Assembly: GCF_932526225.1 (NCBI RefSeq)
Contig: NC_064042.1
Span: 2,401,001 to 2,465,000 of the forward strand
Reading direction: 5' to 3'
DNA: 64,000 nt
Source: Nematostella vectensis
Taxonomy: Eukaryota > Cnidaria > Anthozoa > Actiniaria > Edwardsiidae
Below, in pieces: positions 13,601 to 33,000 of this stretch. Below the pieces are notes generated by a model. It saw only the letters and a list, made by a program, of their open reading frames with translations. It was not told the DNA's origin and did not search any database. The position numbers and the translations under genes were made by a program. How positions within the stretch are numbered: the stretch's first letter is position 1; each line of letters starts with the position of its first letter.

Positions 13601-14189
13601 TTCTGACGCTAAGATGCCATGGCCTAGTCAAAACAGCTGTTCCAAAAAATTTCAAAGCAGATGCTTAAATATTTTTTCAGTTTGTTCGTGCTCCCGTCTC
13701 CATTTACACAATGTTACAAAATATTTTTTCCGCAAAGCATAGGAGAAGTTATCACAGAATGTTTATAAGAGCGCATTTAAAGCTTCGTTATCGTTAAATT
13801 CGCTCAGCCACAAAATAGAGCCGCAGGTAGCATAATAATGCAATATTTGGATTTTAAGCACTGGTTATACCTAAAGGACGGCTTAAGAACGCACTAATAA
13901 AACCTTTGTATTTCACTTCCATCTATACAAATATTTACGGCAAATATAGTCACTTCAGTGCACTCGAAATACGCTCAATCAAACACATACAAACGCCTCA
14001 CCTCACATCCAGATTTGTCGCGATCACCTCATGATCGTCGAACACTAGCTCGCCCGGTAGTGAGTTCAGAAAGCAGAGCGTTGATACCACAGCTACTAGC
14101 TGCTTTATTCTAGTCACACGTGAGGGAACTAGTTGAGATGAGCTCGGCGAAGATCGCATCACGGTGCGAGCGAAGTTGGAGCGCGCCAT
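4604..14189 (-). CDS. TMTC-family ER protein O-mannosyltransferase
   Basis: Ten exons join in phase to about 837 aa: 14189-14002, 12515-11823, 10797-10460, 10012-9867 (or 9858), 9166-8900, 8018-7806, 7452-7353, 7098-6884, 5249-5163 and 4870-4604. The start is ATG with a hydrophobic segment, then LVFDDHEV near residues 49-56; acidic residues in this luminal loop are expected in the GT-C fold. Exon 3 holds the family domain DUF1736 ([10 protein letters not shown] near 336, then [13 protein letters not shown]). More membrane segments follow ([16 protein letters not shown]), then TPR repeats over the last 250 residues ([28 protein letters not shown]). TMTC proteins O-mannosylate cadherin-type domains in the ER. 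Length and order fit the family; I cannot tell TMTC1-4 apart. The acceptor at 7452, the exon 4 donor and the 6884/5249 junction are my least certain calls. Confidence 0.88.
5547..5752. mobile_element. MITE in TMTC intron
   Basis: The ends AAGCCCCATCTAAACTAAAA and TTAGTGTTAATGGGGCTT are imperfect inverted repeats. The inner arms also pair (TAGTTGACAA with TTGTCAACTA, CTACACTAGCAA with TTGCTAGTGTAA). It is about 205 bases with no coding capacity, lying in the intron 5250-6883. Confidence 0.75.
8055..8240 (+). repeat. Dispersed repeat, copy 1 (GAATTAGCCGATGG family)
   Basis: This stretch shares the block TTGAATTAGCCGATGG and flanking AT-rich sequence (AAATACAGCGATTTATTAGCAAG) with copies at 27414-27560 (same strand) and 35080-35230 (opposite strand). 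It lies in a TMTC intron. G-runs at about 8307-8327 and 8367-8382 follow it. Confidence 0.6.
9150..9300. repeat. Tandem duplication across a TMTC splice acceptor
   Basis: The plus-strand block GGCGATGGCGGATAGCTA occurs at both 9152-9169 and 9248-9265, a 96-base period, and the following sequence (AGCCTGTGTAACAAG versus AGCCTGCGTAGCAAG) is duplicated too. On the minus strand this copies the AG acceptor and first codons of the exon that starts at 9166. Use of the upstream copy at 9262 would meet an in-frame TAG formed at the genuine acceptor. Confidence 0.75.
10990..11548 (-). mobile_element. Non-autonomous element with TCACGTGATC ends (copy A)
   Basis: The left end AAGAGATCACGTGAC and the right end GTCACGTGATCTCTTAGCGCAAG are inverted. 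Internal blocks (CAGCCTTTTAGCGGCAAAATAAC, GGGCGCAGTCATTTTTT) recur in reverse orientation in the element at 61472-61795 and partly at 24455-24625. It has no coding capacity and sits in the TMTC intron 10798-11822. Confidence 0.7.
12664..12715 (+). repeat. Dispersed repeat related to 33353-33849
   Basis: TAAGTCAAACGTCGTATTAT and CCGTATTTAATGCAAAT closely match segments within both tandem units at 33353-33849. It lies in the first TMTC intron. Confidence 0.6.
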
Positions 14190-16963
14190 TTCGGTGTTGT
14201 GAATCTACAGTGAAAACAGCTCACACACAGGGGATGTCAACGCATTCAGCACCTGTCATGGAATGTAGCTATGACAACCAAGCGATGGCTTTGATAGGGT
14301 ATAATGAAACAAATTACCTTAACGTATCAATGGTCCATATACAAGGACAAGCCATATGTTATCACTGGGGTTAGTATGCTGATATGAAATGTTTGTGTTG
14401 AAAGTGATAGACGGGAATTTTGAGGATGTGGCAGCGTAATCACGGTAATACTGACAGCATATCATACCGTTCTTAGCAAACCATATCCAAGTTATTAATA
14501 ATGTGTCAAATTTATTGCTTTGAGAGAAACAACCTTAAATATTGAATAATAAATATTCTCACTTTATGAATGCTGGACTATTTATAACACCATGCTTGAA
14601 TTTCTATTCTAACTTTTAATGAAAACTCAACTTTTTTTTAACTCTACCGATCAAAAACGCTCCTCCCACGCGAAGGAGATAAAATTGATCTTAAAAACCA
14701 AGTACTTACGACTTTTTACTGTTGTGTATATGCCTAACAGCCCGAGTTTGTATTATAGCCGAAATCGTGTTGTGATATCCCGGAATTAAAAAAAAAAATG
14801 TAGTTTGGGAAAAACGCGTATCCAATTAAACGACTATGCGCTATTACCAAACTAGAAGACTAAGGAGTTAAATCACACCGTCCTGAATTTAGCAGAACTC
14901 ACATGTAGAGAAACTAATAACACGGGACTCACAGATATAAAGATGCCTCCAAACAACAACTTGTCTTGCGTGTATGTCCGGCCACCGTAATATAGTCTTT
15001 AACGGAAGTGTACTAGAACAAAGGACGCCACAAGACCCCTTCTTTTGTTTAACAGCAAGGTTTCTTAAGTTGTTCATGTTTGTTTTCTCAGGTAAGAACT
15101 TAAAATAGCTATTCTAGAACATGCGTTATCTTTTTCCCTTCGCCAACATGAAACGAAAAAAAGAACACTATTCTAGAAATGATTAATGGGCAGTCTCAGT
15201 GTTTGATCTTTATTGTTTTACTGGAGCCAGCTGAGCAATACCTAGTCTCCAGCGCTGCTGTCCTACAGCCCGTGCTTAGCATGAAACCACTAAGGCTGTA
15301 CGGGAGACTAAGCTATCCCACGATGCATTCTATTTGGCGGTCATTTTCGATGCCAAGAAATTTGCAAAATATTGCCAAATCAAACATTTCCTAGTATATC
15401 CTTGCTCACACACATACATCCCACAAAAGAGAAAATACAAAGAACATAAAAAATAAAAAGCGATGTTATGCCGGCCTGTAGGCAAAATCGAAACAAAAGC
15501 AGGTGTTTTATCTCATACTTTTCAATTGTGAAACACTAAACATCAAAATTTTACTGAGGTTAGTGCCTCACGCTGGCTACGACCCAGTTATATATGGCAT
15601 TTTTAGTAAAGCAAACAGAACAAATGCTATGGACTTAGCAATATAATACCTTCAACAGTTTTATTCAATTATTTACAAAGCTTCCAGAAATCTTGGATCC
15701 GGAGGCTTAATTTCATACGCAATAACTAAACCTATACGCAACTTTAGATGGTATGATTCGGGGGGGGTATCAATCTTGTACCCCACAATCTTTATGGCTA
15801 ACACAGCCATTACACATCTATCCCGTTCATTTATCACTTACACGAAACAGCAAATCAAAACTCCTAATTACTTTATTGTTAGTATCTATAGTATTCTCCC
15901 AGCAAGATTTCTTTCATGTGACGCACGCTACCTTGGCCGTGACTGCAACCCAAGAATACAAATGTGGTACGAACTCCATAAACTGGAAGCACTCCGTCTT
16001 TGCCTCGCTGATTGGCTGGTAAAGTCCGTGTCAATCAGACAGCACATTTCTCTTTTGACCTTATCTCATTGAACTGTCGAGGTGGCCACGGTAGCGCGCG
16101 TCGAATTGTGTAGGCTGGAGTGTGTGTAGTGAGTGCAAGTGTGGTTAGTGGAGAATAGGCCATTTTGGGTCAATTTTTACAGGTCTTTTCTATATTAAGG
16201 AAGGGGAAGGGGCTAAAGAGGAAGTAAAAGGTAATAGACATAATGATCTAAAGCAACAGTCTCGTGTTCTACTATGTCGGTTTACAACTTCGCGAGTCGC
16301 CTTTTGAGAAAGGCCAAGGACCTATTCTTTACAGTTATTGAATTAGTTCGTTCTAATTTGCTAACGGCTGTCAAAATAAAAGCAAACCCTCTTTCCAATC
16401 CTACGTATAAACATATTATATTAACTCTGTGCTATTTACACCACGAATATTATGCCTATGATTCCCATTCTACCTTTCACGACCATTAGTTTCGCAAGCT
16501 AATTTTGCATCTATTCTTCCTACGACAAACCTATAGCCTCACTATCCTACATGAGCTACATGTAAGTGACCATTGACCAGTTATGACCAGGAGCAAACAA
16601 AAGGCAAATTCAAGACCTCTCCTGATAACATCTTTATATTTTAAGGGGACAATCTAAATATACCAAGAACGCATTGCATGTTTTTTTCATTAGGTAAAAA
16701 AAAATGAACTATTCGATGGGAATTTCTACTATTAGTCTTAACAATTACAAGCAACAGTTGCTTAAAAATTGGACTAATATTTTAACTTCGCTGCCATTAA
16801 AATGGCTGCCAAAATTAATGCACCATGGTTAGAGTGAGCTAGTCCTTGTTACATGGGAATATGACCATATTAAGGCATACTCAAGTCCACACGGTCTGAT
16901 TCCATACTTTAAGCCTACAAGGGACATGACCATATCTTCGTGGGGTTGAGGGCGTAGTCTTGA
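14190..16963. other. Intergenic region, no gene recognised
   Basis: This region separates the TMTC start (14189, minus) from the DCAF8-like stop (16964-16966, minus), so it should contain the TMTC promoter and the DCAF8-like 3' UTR. Both strands show only short frames without recognisable domains. The intron-rich neighbours make noncoding 5' exons possible but none can be called. Confidence 0.5.
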
Positions 16964-23661
<6,698 letters not shown>

Positions 23662-24053
23662 CGCTGCTAACCCTCAAAGGCTCAAGTCAGGCCTTGTAAT
23701 TCGTGGTATATCAGTTCCATAGACATGAATATTTTTTTCTTCTTGCGCGAACAACTTCCACACAAGACCGAAGTCGAGATCAAAACACAAGAGTCGAACG
23801 AAAGGCGCACTCGACACATGTGACATACGAATGCTACACGAATTATTATCGATCACTTAAATCATGTATTGAGATTTCCTTATCAACGATTCTTAGATAT
23901 CAAAATAAAATTTGCGTTGACATCTGTAAAGATGTTGCGCATGATTTTGTTTACAATGTTTTAGTTTAATGTAAATGCTACTCGGATAGATATCGGAAGA
24001 TACTCGGCTTTAAATAAACCTCTACCGAACAATAATCGACTGAGTGACATTGT
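23662..24053. promoter_or_regulatory. Shared 5' region of divergent DCAF8-like and TTC12-like genes
   Basis: Only 392 bases separate the two divergent ATGs (23661 minus and 24054 plus), so both promoters and 5' UTRs lie here or reach into the neighbours. I looked for an RFX X-box expected for a ciliary gene and found no full match; GTTCCATAGACA near 23713 is only partial. Confidence 0.6.
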
Positions 24054-27000
24054 ATGGACAGATTCAAGCAAAATATGGCGGGCAAAACAGAGGGAGACGA
24101 TGACATCAAAAGTTTTCTGAGCAAAGTTGACGAGATAGGTAAGAAGTATTGAATAGTCTGGATAAGAGACTTGTAAATGCAACAGATGGTTGATATATTT
24201 GAAGATCAACATTGTTGGGTTTCTCTTCGTATTCATTTTTTTTATGCTTTAAGTTATATTTGTTGTTATGGAAATAATCAATTAATTAAAATTAAGATAA
24301 ATGAATGGGAATAAAAGTCTTAAAAGCAAAAATACGCAACTATTCTACAAAGTGAGGCAGTTACCCCGTGGATCGAGATATGAAAGCACTTTTCAGCTCG
24401 AAACAAAAGAGCGGCTCACCCTCCCTCCCCACAAAGAAAATAAAGCAAGTTGCACTAGTTGATCACGTGACTATTTGCGTAGCAAATTCAAGCCAAAATA
24501 AACACAGAAATGTGTTCTCCAGTCGGCAAAAATAAAGCCCTTTCTGACTTTTTTTGCCCCAAAAATCCAGTGTATGCGAGTTTGCCACCCAAATTGTCAT
24601 GTGATCTTTTAGTACAAGTGCCTATCCTGTGTAAGATTTTTATTTTTTTATTCTATTTAAGAGTCAATAATGAAGGGTCTGACTTCCTCAGAGGAAGAAA
24701 AGCAGACTGTAGCCTTGAAAAAAGCTGATGAGTATCTGTCTGTTCATGGTGATAAGGCGGATGCCTCCATCATACACGACAAAGAAACTGGCATCACCAC
24801 AAAGATTGGATTCGATGGGACACAAATTAATAAATCTTGTGGCCCTAAGAAGGTATATCTTATTATTCAAATGAAGCTATAGACGGTGATAAGGATAAAC
24901 ACAATTTCTGTTGAGGATAAAGAAAGTGTATTTAACAGGCCTGTAGGCTAGATTTCATTTTGATGTGTTTGCGTTTTTAAGGCACCCCATTAAAGTCCAA
25001 TTGTATTCTTTAGTCAATAGAAGCCACCTTTAGCTGTGAAGGATATTCTCAAACTGTACATAGCGCTAGGCCTGCTTGTACCCTTTCAGTGACATTTCAT
25101 TTTCTTTGTTTATATTTAGGCTTCTGACAATGTGGGGGCAGTTAGTGCAGGTAAATATGATTACATAATAAATGTAAAATAAAGATACACATCTCAGTAA
25201 AAGCACACTTGACAGTGATGCTCAATATCGATACAAATATTTCACGAGAGCTAATGGTGTAATGACTTGGGAGGCTAGAGGGGGGGGGGGGGGAGGGGGG
25301 AGGCATTCCCTTATTATTCTCAAGCCCTGGAACTGCCTATGCCAAGTAATCAGGATTGCAAAGCCTTTCATTTACTGATGGATTTGCCCACATTATGATT
25401 AGTGATCTCAGATTTTGTTCTAAGAAATTTCAATGCAGGCATTTTGGGGTATATTTGTAAAGCTAAGGGTAATTTTAAGAGTGGGCTGCAAAGTTTTGTA
25501 TTTGGTAGTATCTGATTCTGTTTCTCTCACTCCCCTTAAACCCTATTTACTGTTAAGTTCCTCCCTATCCCTGGAAGAACTTATCATTTGATGTATATTT
25601 ATCCCTAGAGGATTTCATGAAAGCTGTAAGTGATGATGCCAAAGCCAGGGCATCGGAAAGAAAACAACGAGAGGCCGTAGCTCTGCAGCTAAAAGAAAAA
25701 GGAAATTTAGCATTCAAACAGCAAAAGTATGAAGAAGCTGTCAAGCTGTACACTCAAGCCCTGAATCAAGACAGAACAAACACTGCTTTCTACACCAATA
25801 GAGCACAGGTGATTTGATGTTCCAGGATTTTACTAAGGATTGTTTTACTAGAGGGGCTTCATTTTGCTTTTCCAATGTCCCCAAATATATTATGTTGTGT
25901 AAGCATAGCAAGGGACAGTTCCAAACTTCAGTATTTGAGCTACTGAAATTCCACAAATTTTATGTTTTATACCCCCCTGAAAAGATACATGCTAATTATT
26001 GGATAAAGTATGCTACAATTTTCACAAGCTTGGAAAGAGGGAAACTAGCTGGGTTTTGGTTTGTGAAAAAGTAATTATCAGCTCAGTTTCCTTGCCAACT
26101 AAGGGACAACCCTTCAAACCATTCTTGCCCTAATGTGGTTTGTGAATTTGATCCATTTGACAGGCTTATATCAGAACCAAGAATTACACAGATGCTATCA
26201 CAGACTGTGAAGCTGCTATAAAGGTTAATATTTCTTACTCTTTACATTTTTCTTCGTTATTTTTTGCTTCTTTAATGTCTTTTTTTCAAAAGTGCAAATG
26301 AATAAATGGAGCCACTTCTTTGGGCTGTTTTTTTTTTCCACTTAGATCAACATAATAGCATATGTTTTTGCTCACCTTTATGACTACTTTATGACACCTT
26401 TTTAACTACTGCACAACCCCAAAAACCTTTATTGCAGCTAGATAAGAAATGCATCAAAGCCTATGTGCACATGGGAAAAGCTTTCCAAGCTCAAAACAAG
26501 TTTGATGAAGTAAGTTTGTCTGCCTTCTTCGAATTGTACGGCAAATAATTAACCATTACATGAGACTATAAACTAATGTCTAACTAAACATTTCTTTAAG
26601 GCTGTTGATATATTCAAGATGGCAATCAAAAATCTTCCAAAGCAAGGAAAACTTATAGAAGGTATTTCCTTACAGTTTACATACAGACTTCCTATCAAAA
26701 CAAATATTTGAAAAAGACAATTTAATGATATTGAAACAAACTAAATTTATGTTGTAGACTACATTACTGAGGCTGAGCTGGGGAAAACAAGATACCTACA
26801 AGAAGAAAAGGTAAGGCTTAAAGCCGCATTGTGACCAGTTTACTTCCGTAGGTTTTTTCGACGGAAACCTCAACCGTTAAAAGACAAAAGAATCTATTAA
26901 AATCCGAGATATTTAATAGGCCATCCGCTCTAAATTATCAATCACATCCTCAAAGAAACTTCCAATAGACACACTGCTTTCAATATTTTGAACTATTTTT

Positions 27001-30000
27001 CGCGTTTTCCGTTAAAAATCATCGGATATTGTTACGCAACCGACCGGAAGTAAACTGGTGACAATGCGGCTTTAATTTACCCCTCTAACCTGACCATAAT
27101 GTGATGCCTTTGCTCAAAATAACCCCTTTATAACCAGACCACAGGTCTGGTTAAAAAGGGGTTGTGCCTCTCACCACAGGTTTCCCGGTCGCTCTGTAGT
27201 GCACAGGCACTAGAGAGCGACCGGGAAACCTGTGGTGAGAGGCACAGGCACTAGAGAGCGACCGGGAAACCTGTGGTGAGAGGCACAAGCACTACAGAGC
27301 GACCGGGAAACCTGTGGTGAGAGGCACAAGCACTACAGAGCGACGCTGTGCCAACTGCGCCACCTGGGCTCCCTACAGAAGAGTCTACAGAAGTACTTTA
27401 GAATGTTTGTTATTGTTTATCATTAAAAATACAACGGTTTATTTGCAAGAAAACTACAAAATATCACTTTACGAATGAAGTCTGATGTGTTATAAGCAAT
27501 AATTAATTGGAAATATATTGGTTACTCGATTGAATTAGCCGATGGGAATGAATGCTTTGAAATGACATTCTTAATGGGTCCGTAACATTTAAGAGAATAG
27601 GTTAGAGTCCGGCGATATTAATCAAAGTAATCACTATTATTTATTTATTGTTCAGCATCAGAAACAATTCATTTTTCAAATCGATTAGCAAGTATTTCTA
27701 GCTCCTTTTCCGAGCATCCGTACAGCCACTTCGGATCCAGGCCCGCCGTCTCCCCCAGTAGGATCCTCCATCGTGTTTTCCACGTGATATCGCTTATGAA
27801 TGACAGCATAAGAGTGCGTCGAGTCGTGGGGTGGACGGCACTCCGGCCGTGGCAGACGCGCCAATTGTTGAACACGGCGCACCAGCCCTGCCTCAAAACG
27901 AGCTGCTGATGATTCTCAGGATCAGTCAACTTTGTCTCCAGGAGTTTGACCGCCTCAAAGAATCGCCTCATGGTCTGAGGATCCTTGGTGGCGTCCGGGT
28001 CGATTCCACACTGCTTGTTGCTAAAGCGCAGCATCGGACGGTCTTCCCCCTCGTCATATCCAATGAATGGCGTTTTGACGAGCGTCTCAAAATGGAAGGC
28101 TGGGACTCGTTCTGGTTCTACCGGTTCCTGGACCGTCATACGTCTCCTTGCAAAGCGTGCGGGCACGGATTTTAAAAGCTCGTAAGCTTCAGGCTCCTCT
28201 TTGCGAATGTCCTCTATGACCTTAAGAGAGTCCACATAGTAGTTGACTGTATCCTCAACTGGAGCGTTGTATTCGGTCGCGAGCAGGCCTGTGAGTCTAG
28301 CGGGCGCGCTGTAATAGCTCGTATCCATGTGAACAGGGTGCTTGTCAGGTGAGTAGATGTGCAAGTCAGATTCAGCAATTTTCTGGGGGTCTACTGAGAT
28401 TGTGAGGTGGTTGGTTGGATGTGTTCTCTGCATCACTTGGCCGATGCTCTCCAACAGGTCTCTGAGTCCGGTATCATTCGCAGGTACATCTTTGAAGAAC
28501 GCGATCCCATACTTCCTTAGGTCGTTCATCCATGAAGAAAGCTTTCCTTTCCTCTCGGCAAAATCATATGTGATGTCAAGTTTATTGCTCGCATCCCACA
28601 GCTCCAAGTCCTTTCCGTTCGTCAGATGGTTTGCGTTGGTAGAATCTCTTGCGCGCAACCAGGATGCGTTGAAGACAGTGCTGTGATCAGGCCATTCAAC
28701 TGACACGTCCTTTAAACCTTTAAATACAATAATTGCCACTAGCGAGCTAATCCGGCAATGAGGGGCAGCGTACCAACTACCCATGCACATACTACAGTTG
28801 ATAATAAATAAATAATAAATAAAACAAAAGAGACAATAAATGAATGAATAAATAAAGAAGTAAACGTAACAATTCGATAAGATGATGAGATAACAATACG
28901 ACATGTACATGGGTAGTATGGCAACTAAATCATTGCCGGGCCAGCTCGCCAGTGACTGCTATCTTAAATTCATCGACAGAGCTGAGGTCTAGCATTTGTT
29001 GGGGCAGAGAGTTCCAAACGGGGATAGTTCTTGAAAAGAAGGAGTATTTGAATTGGTTTATACTGGGAGGCGGGAGTGTAAGTTGGCATGTGTTCCTGAC
29101 GCTTGACCTGGTTGCGTAGGAACCAGGTTTGCGAATTACATCACTCGGGAAATCGATTTTTACTAGCCCGTGGTGGATCTTATAAAACATGACAGAGTCG
29201 AATACTGTTCGCCTAAGTTCTAGCTGGTGCCATCCTAGGTGTGTCAGCATATTCGTGACGCTGCTATGCCTTCCGTAGTCGTTGCACACAAATCTGGCAG
29301 CGCGGCGTTGTACAGATTCAACTTTTTGAATGTCCTTCTTAGTGTGGGGGCTCCATGCTTCCGTCCCGTACTCCACCAGTGGCCGTACCAGCGCCTTGTA
29401 GGCTTGCTCTTTAACCGCAGCTGGGCAGGAAGATAAATTTCTTTGTAGGATACCCAATACTGCGTTAGCCTTCTTCTTGACTTCCTCCGTGTGCTTTGAC
29501 CAATTGAGAGATGTAGAAATGTGGACTCCAAGGTATTTTTGAACGCTAACCCCCTCCAGTGTGGTTCCGCACAAATGGTATGGGAACTGGGACTTGTCGC
29601 GTTTTAAAGTGATGGTCATGACGTAACATTTTTTGGGCGCAAACTTCATCTGCCACTGTTCTGCCCATCGTTCAAGGTGGTGAAGATCTTGCTGTAGGGC
29701 GTGGTGGTCATCAAGGCTCTTAATTGGGCGGTATAGGACGCTGTCGTCGGCAAACAGTTTCACGTGTGATTTGATGCCAGATGGCAGGTCGTTTATGAAG
29801 AGCAGGAATAATATCGGTCCTAAGACCGTGCCCTGAGGCACGCCTGATAGCACAGGGGACCAGGTAGAAGAGGCCCCGTTCACGACCACTCGCTGTCTTC
29901 TGTTGGTAAGAAAGTGCCTTAACCACAGTAAGAGTCTTCCTCTGATTCCATAGAACTCGGCCTTGATCAGTAGGCGATCGTGAGGGACTGAATCGAACGC

Positions 30001-33000
30001 CTTGGCGAAATCAAGAAATACCACGTCAACTTGCCCATGGTCGTTCAGGACCGACGACCAATCATGTATAACAGATATTAGTTGGGTGGAGCAAGAGAGG
30101 CCTTTCAGGAAACCATGCTGTAGCTGAGTAATGATGTTGTTTGCGGACAGGTGACACATTATGTGTTTTGAGACAATGTGTTCCATCAGTTTGGAGACCA
30201 AGGATGTTAAAGATACTGGGCGATAGTTCTGTGGGTCAGATCTTAGACCCTTCTTATAAATGGCTGATATGTTCGCGTCCTTCCACACAGTAGGGAGTAC
30301 GCCATCCTTCATCGACTGCTCGAACAGTAATGTAAGGATAGGTGCGAGTTCTGTTGCAGCCTCCTTCAGGACTCTGGCTGGGACGGCATCTGGGCCACAC
30401 GCCTTGTCTACACGGATGTTATCGAGTTGTACTCTAACGCCGTTAACAGAGAAGGAGATGTCTTTGATGTCTTGGTGAGGGGACGCGCCGAGAGTGGGAA
30501 CATTAAGATTATCTTCCTGCGTGAATACACTGTCATACTGTGCCCTTAGCGCCTCAGCTTTACATTTGTCATTCGCGCAAACCCGTCCCTCCCAGAATAG
30601 AGTGGGTATCCCTAGTAACTCTGAGCGTAAGAGTTTCAGATATGACCACGCCCTCTTCACTCCGTTCGGCCTAGGTTCATCAGATTCAAGGTCAATCCCC
30701 TTCATAATCTCGCTCACGTAGTTATTGTGTGATTCCTTGATGCTGTTGCTTACAATGTTCCTTAGGCGTTTATAGTTCACATGGTCTTTTTCCTTCCCAG
30801 TCCGTTTGGACTTTTTGAAGGCGCGGTCGCGTTTGCGCATCAATTTTTTGATGGGCGCGCCTATCCAGGGGAGGTGTCGCTTTGTTTTCGAAGTCTTGGA
30901 TGGAATAAACCTCTCCATAGTCGTATCACTAATGCAAGTTGAGATAGCATTCCAATTTTCCTCCACGGATCTTTCCATGTGCGATGCAGCATAGTCCCTA
31001 TGGAAGGATGCGATGTGTTCTTTTAACGCAGCCATGTCCGCTTTATGGTAAAGATAAATCTTACGTGGGGGTTTGGGGATGTATTTTGGAGCAAGGTCAA
31101 CTTCAAATAAAACCGCGCTGTGATCACTTAGACCCGACGTAACATGACATGCATTAACAAGCCCAGGTTTAGACGAGAATGCAAGGTCCAAGAAGCTATC
31201 ATATCGAGTTGGAGACTTAACATGCTGTGATAATCCATATTTTTCCGCCAACGCAATAAGGGCGAGGTCCCAGCTGTGAACAGGTGGAGTGAGTACAGCC
31301 TCGCCGCTTGACCATTCAATACCCGAGCAGTTAAAGTCACCCCCTATGATTGCATTAGGGCACTGCTGGTATTTGGTGAACAGTTTGCATAAGTAGTCGT
31401 CTAACAGACCGAGTCCCTCCTGGTCGGTTGGGGGGTGATAGAAACTAGTTAGAAAAAGTTTCTTCCGCTTTGCGAGATGGATAGATGCTGTTATCATTTC
31501 GGCCCCATCGACGTCGAGACCCCGTTCTTCCACTGCAGTCAGATCGTTGCGAACAGCTATAAAAACACCTCCACCGGAAGCCGTCCTATCTCTCCGATAT
31601 ACTTCATAATTTTCAGGAAAGATTGAATAAGTGGGAATAATAGCGTTTATCTTTGATTCGCAGCCGAGAATAACGTCCGGGTCATGCAGTGCGACAAGAG
31701 ATTGAAACTGCGACTTTTTGGCCGGGCTTTTTAGCCCGTTACAGTTAAGAGAGAGGATCTTTAACTTTCTCCGTGTTATCTTGACTCGGTTCCCTTGGGG
31801 ATCATGGAATCTTGAAGGGCTAGACGTAAACAAAGGTGATCCCGGGTCGCTGCTTATTGTTGAATCAGATGAGAGACTTTCAAAGCGGTTTTCGTGACAA
31901 AGATCCATTTCGTTTAACAGGAACGTCGTCGAGAAGTTTGGGAAAAGGCATTTATTGCACAGCCACGCAAGCTGGGAGTCACTACCCAATCTGTCATAAG
32001 ATTGAGCCGTCATGGCAATACACTTCGTATGATACCACATGTCGCACTCGTCACACTGAATCGCTCTTTGGTTCGATCTAGTTGGCTTTTGACAGATGCC
32101 ACAAGGATCTTTAACGGGGCCCGGGTTCATCGTTGAACAGTCATTTGCCATAATTATAAGGATCAATGAAATGCGAGGCGACGTAGAATCGTTCAAAACA
32201 GGGCCAAGCATTCGGCCGTGACGCTGCCTTGACAGTGAATTAATGAATGCAAATGCAGAGCTTCTTGGCTGATTGACTTTGAATGAACTGGCTTTAAACT
32301 CCAAGTTACCTTGAACTCCGGGTATCGCGAATGGCGCCTCAGACGAACAAACCTCGCTGACTGAGCTGTCCAGTACATTAAGTACGATGGCAAGAATAGT
32401 TATGGGTAGTTGGAGAGCCATTGCCATAGTGAAAAGATGGCAAAATCACATTTGAATCGGAACAGAATTGAACACGTCCGATAGGCTTGATTACCGCTGT
32501 ACGCTATGGTAGATGCCACAGTAGATGTCAGAATTCATTGTCGCCTTTTGTTCTTCCTTTGGTTTCATGGTTTGTGGTGGATTTAGTTTAGAAAAAGAAT
32601 TTCACGGGACAATGGAAACGGCGACATAACCAAAACTTTCCAACGATCGAATGGTCATCGCTTTCCTGTTTGTAACTCGCCGAGATGATGGGAGACTCTT
32701 TTGCCGAGAAATCCGCAAAACTCCGCTGATTGTAGATAAAGGTTTGGGTGTCAAAGATGATATCATCCCTTACAGAATTTCTCAGCCAAGCACTGGGAAA
32801 CTGGCTGACGGCGCCATCTTGCCAAGTTATTTCCAGGGACTCCTTACAGTGCGATACGCCTAAAACTCGAAAAGGTGCTCGAAGCATTGTAGCTCCACAG
32901 CATGCTCGAAGAATTGCTGAAGTTCTCATGACTTGTTACCGTCTAAAGTCCTAAAAATGGCCACTTATAACCAACTCTTGAAGCAACCTGCTATTCGTCG

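Noticed and set aside
14889-15394. Short frames upstream of the TMTC gene
   Set aside because: No domain and no splice phase that joins them to the first coding exon; at best 5' UTR.
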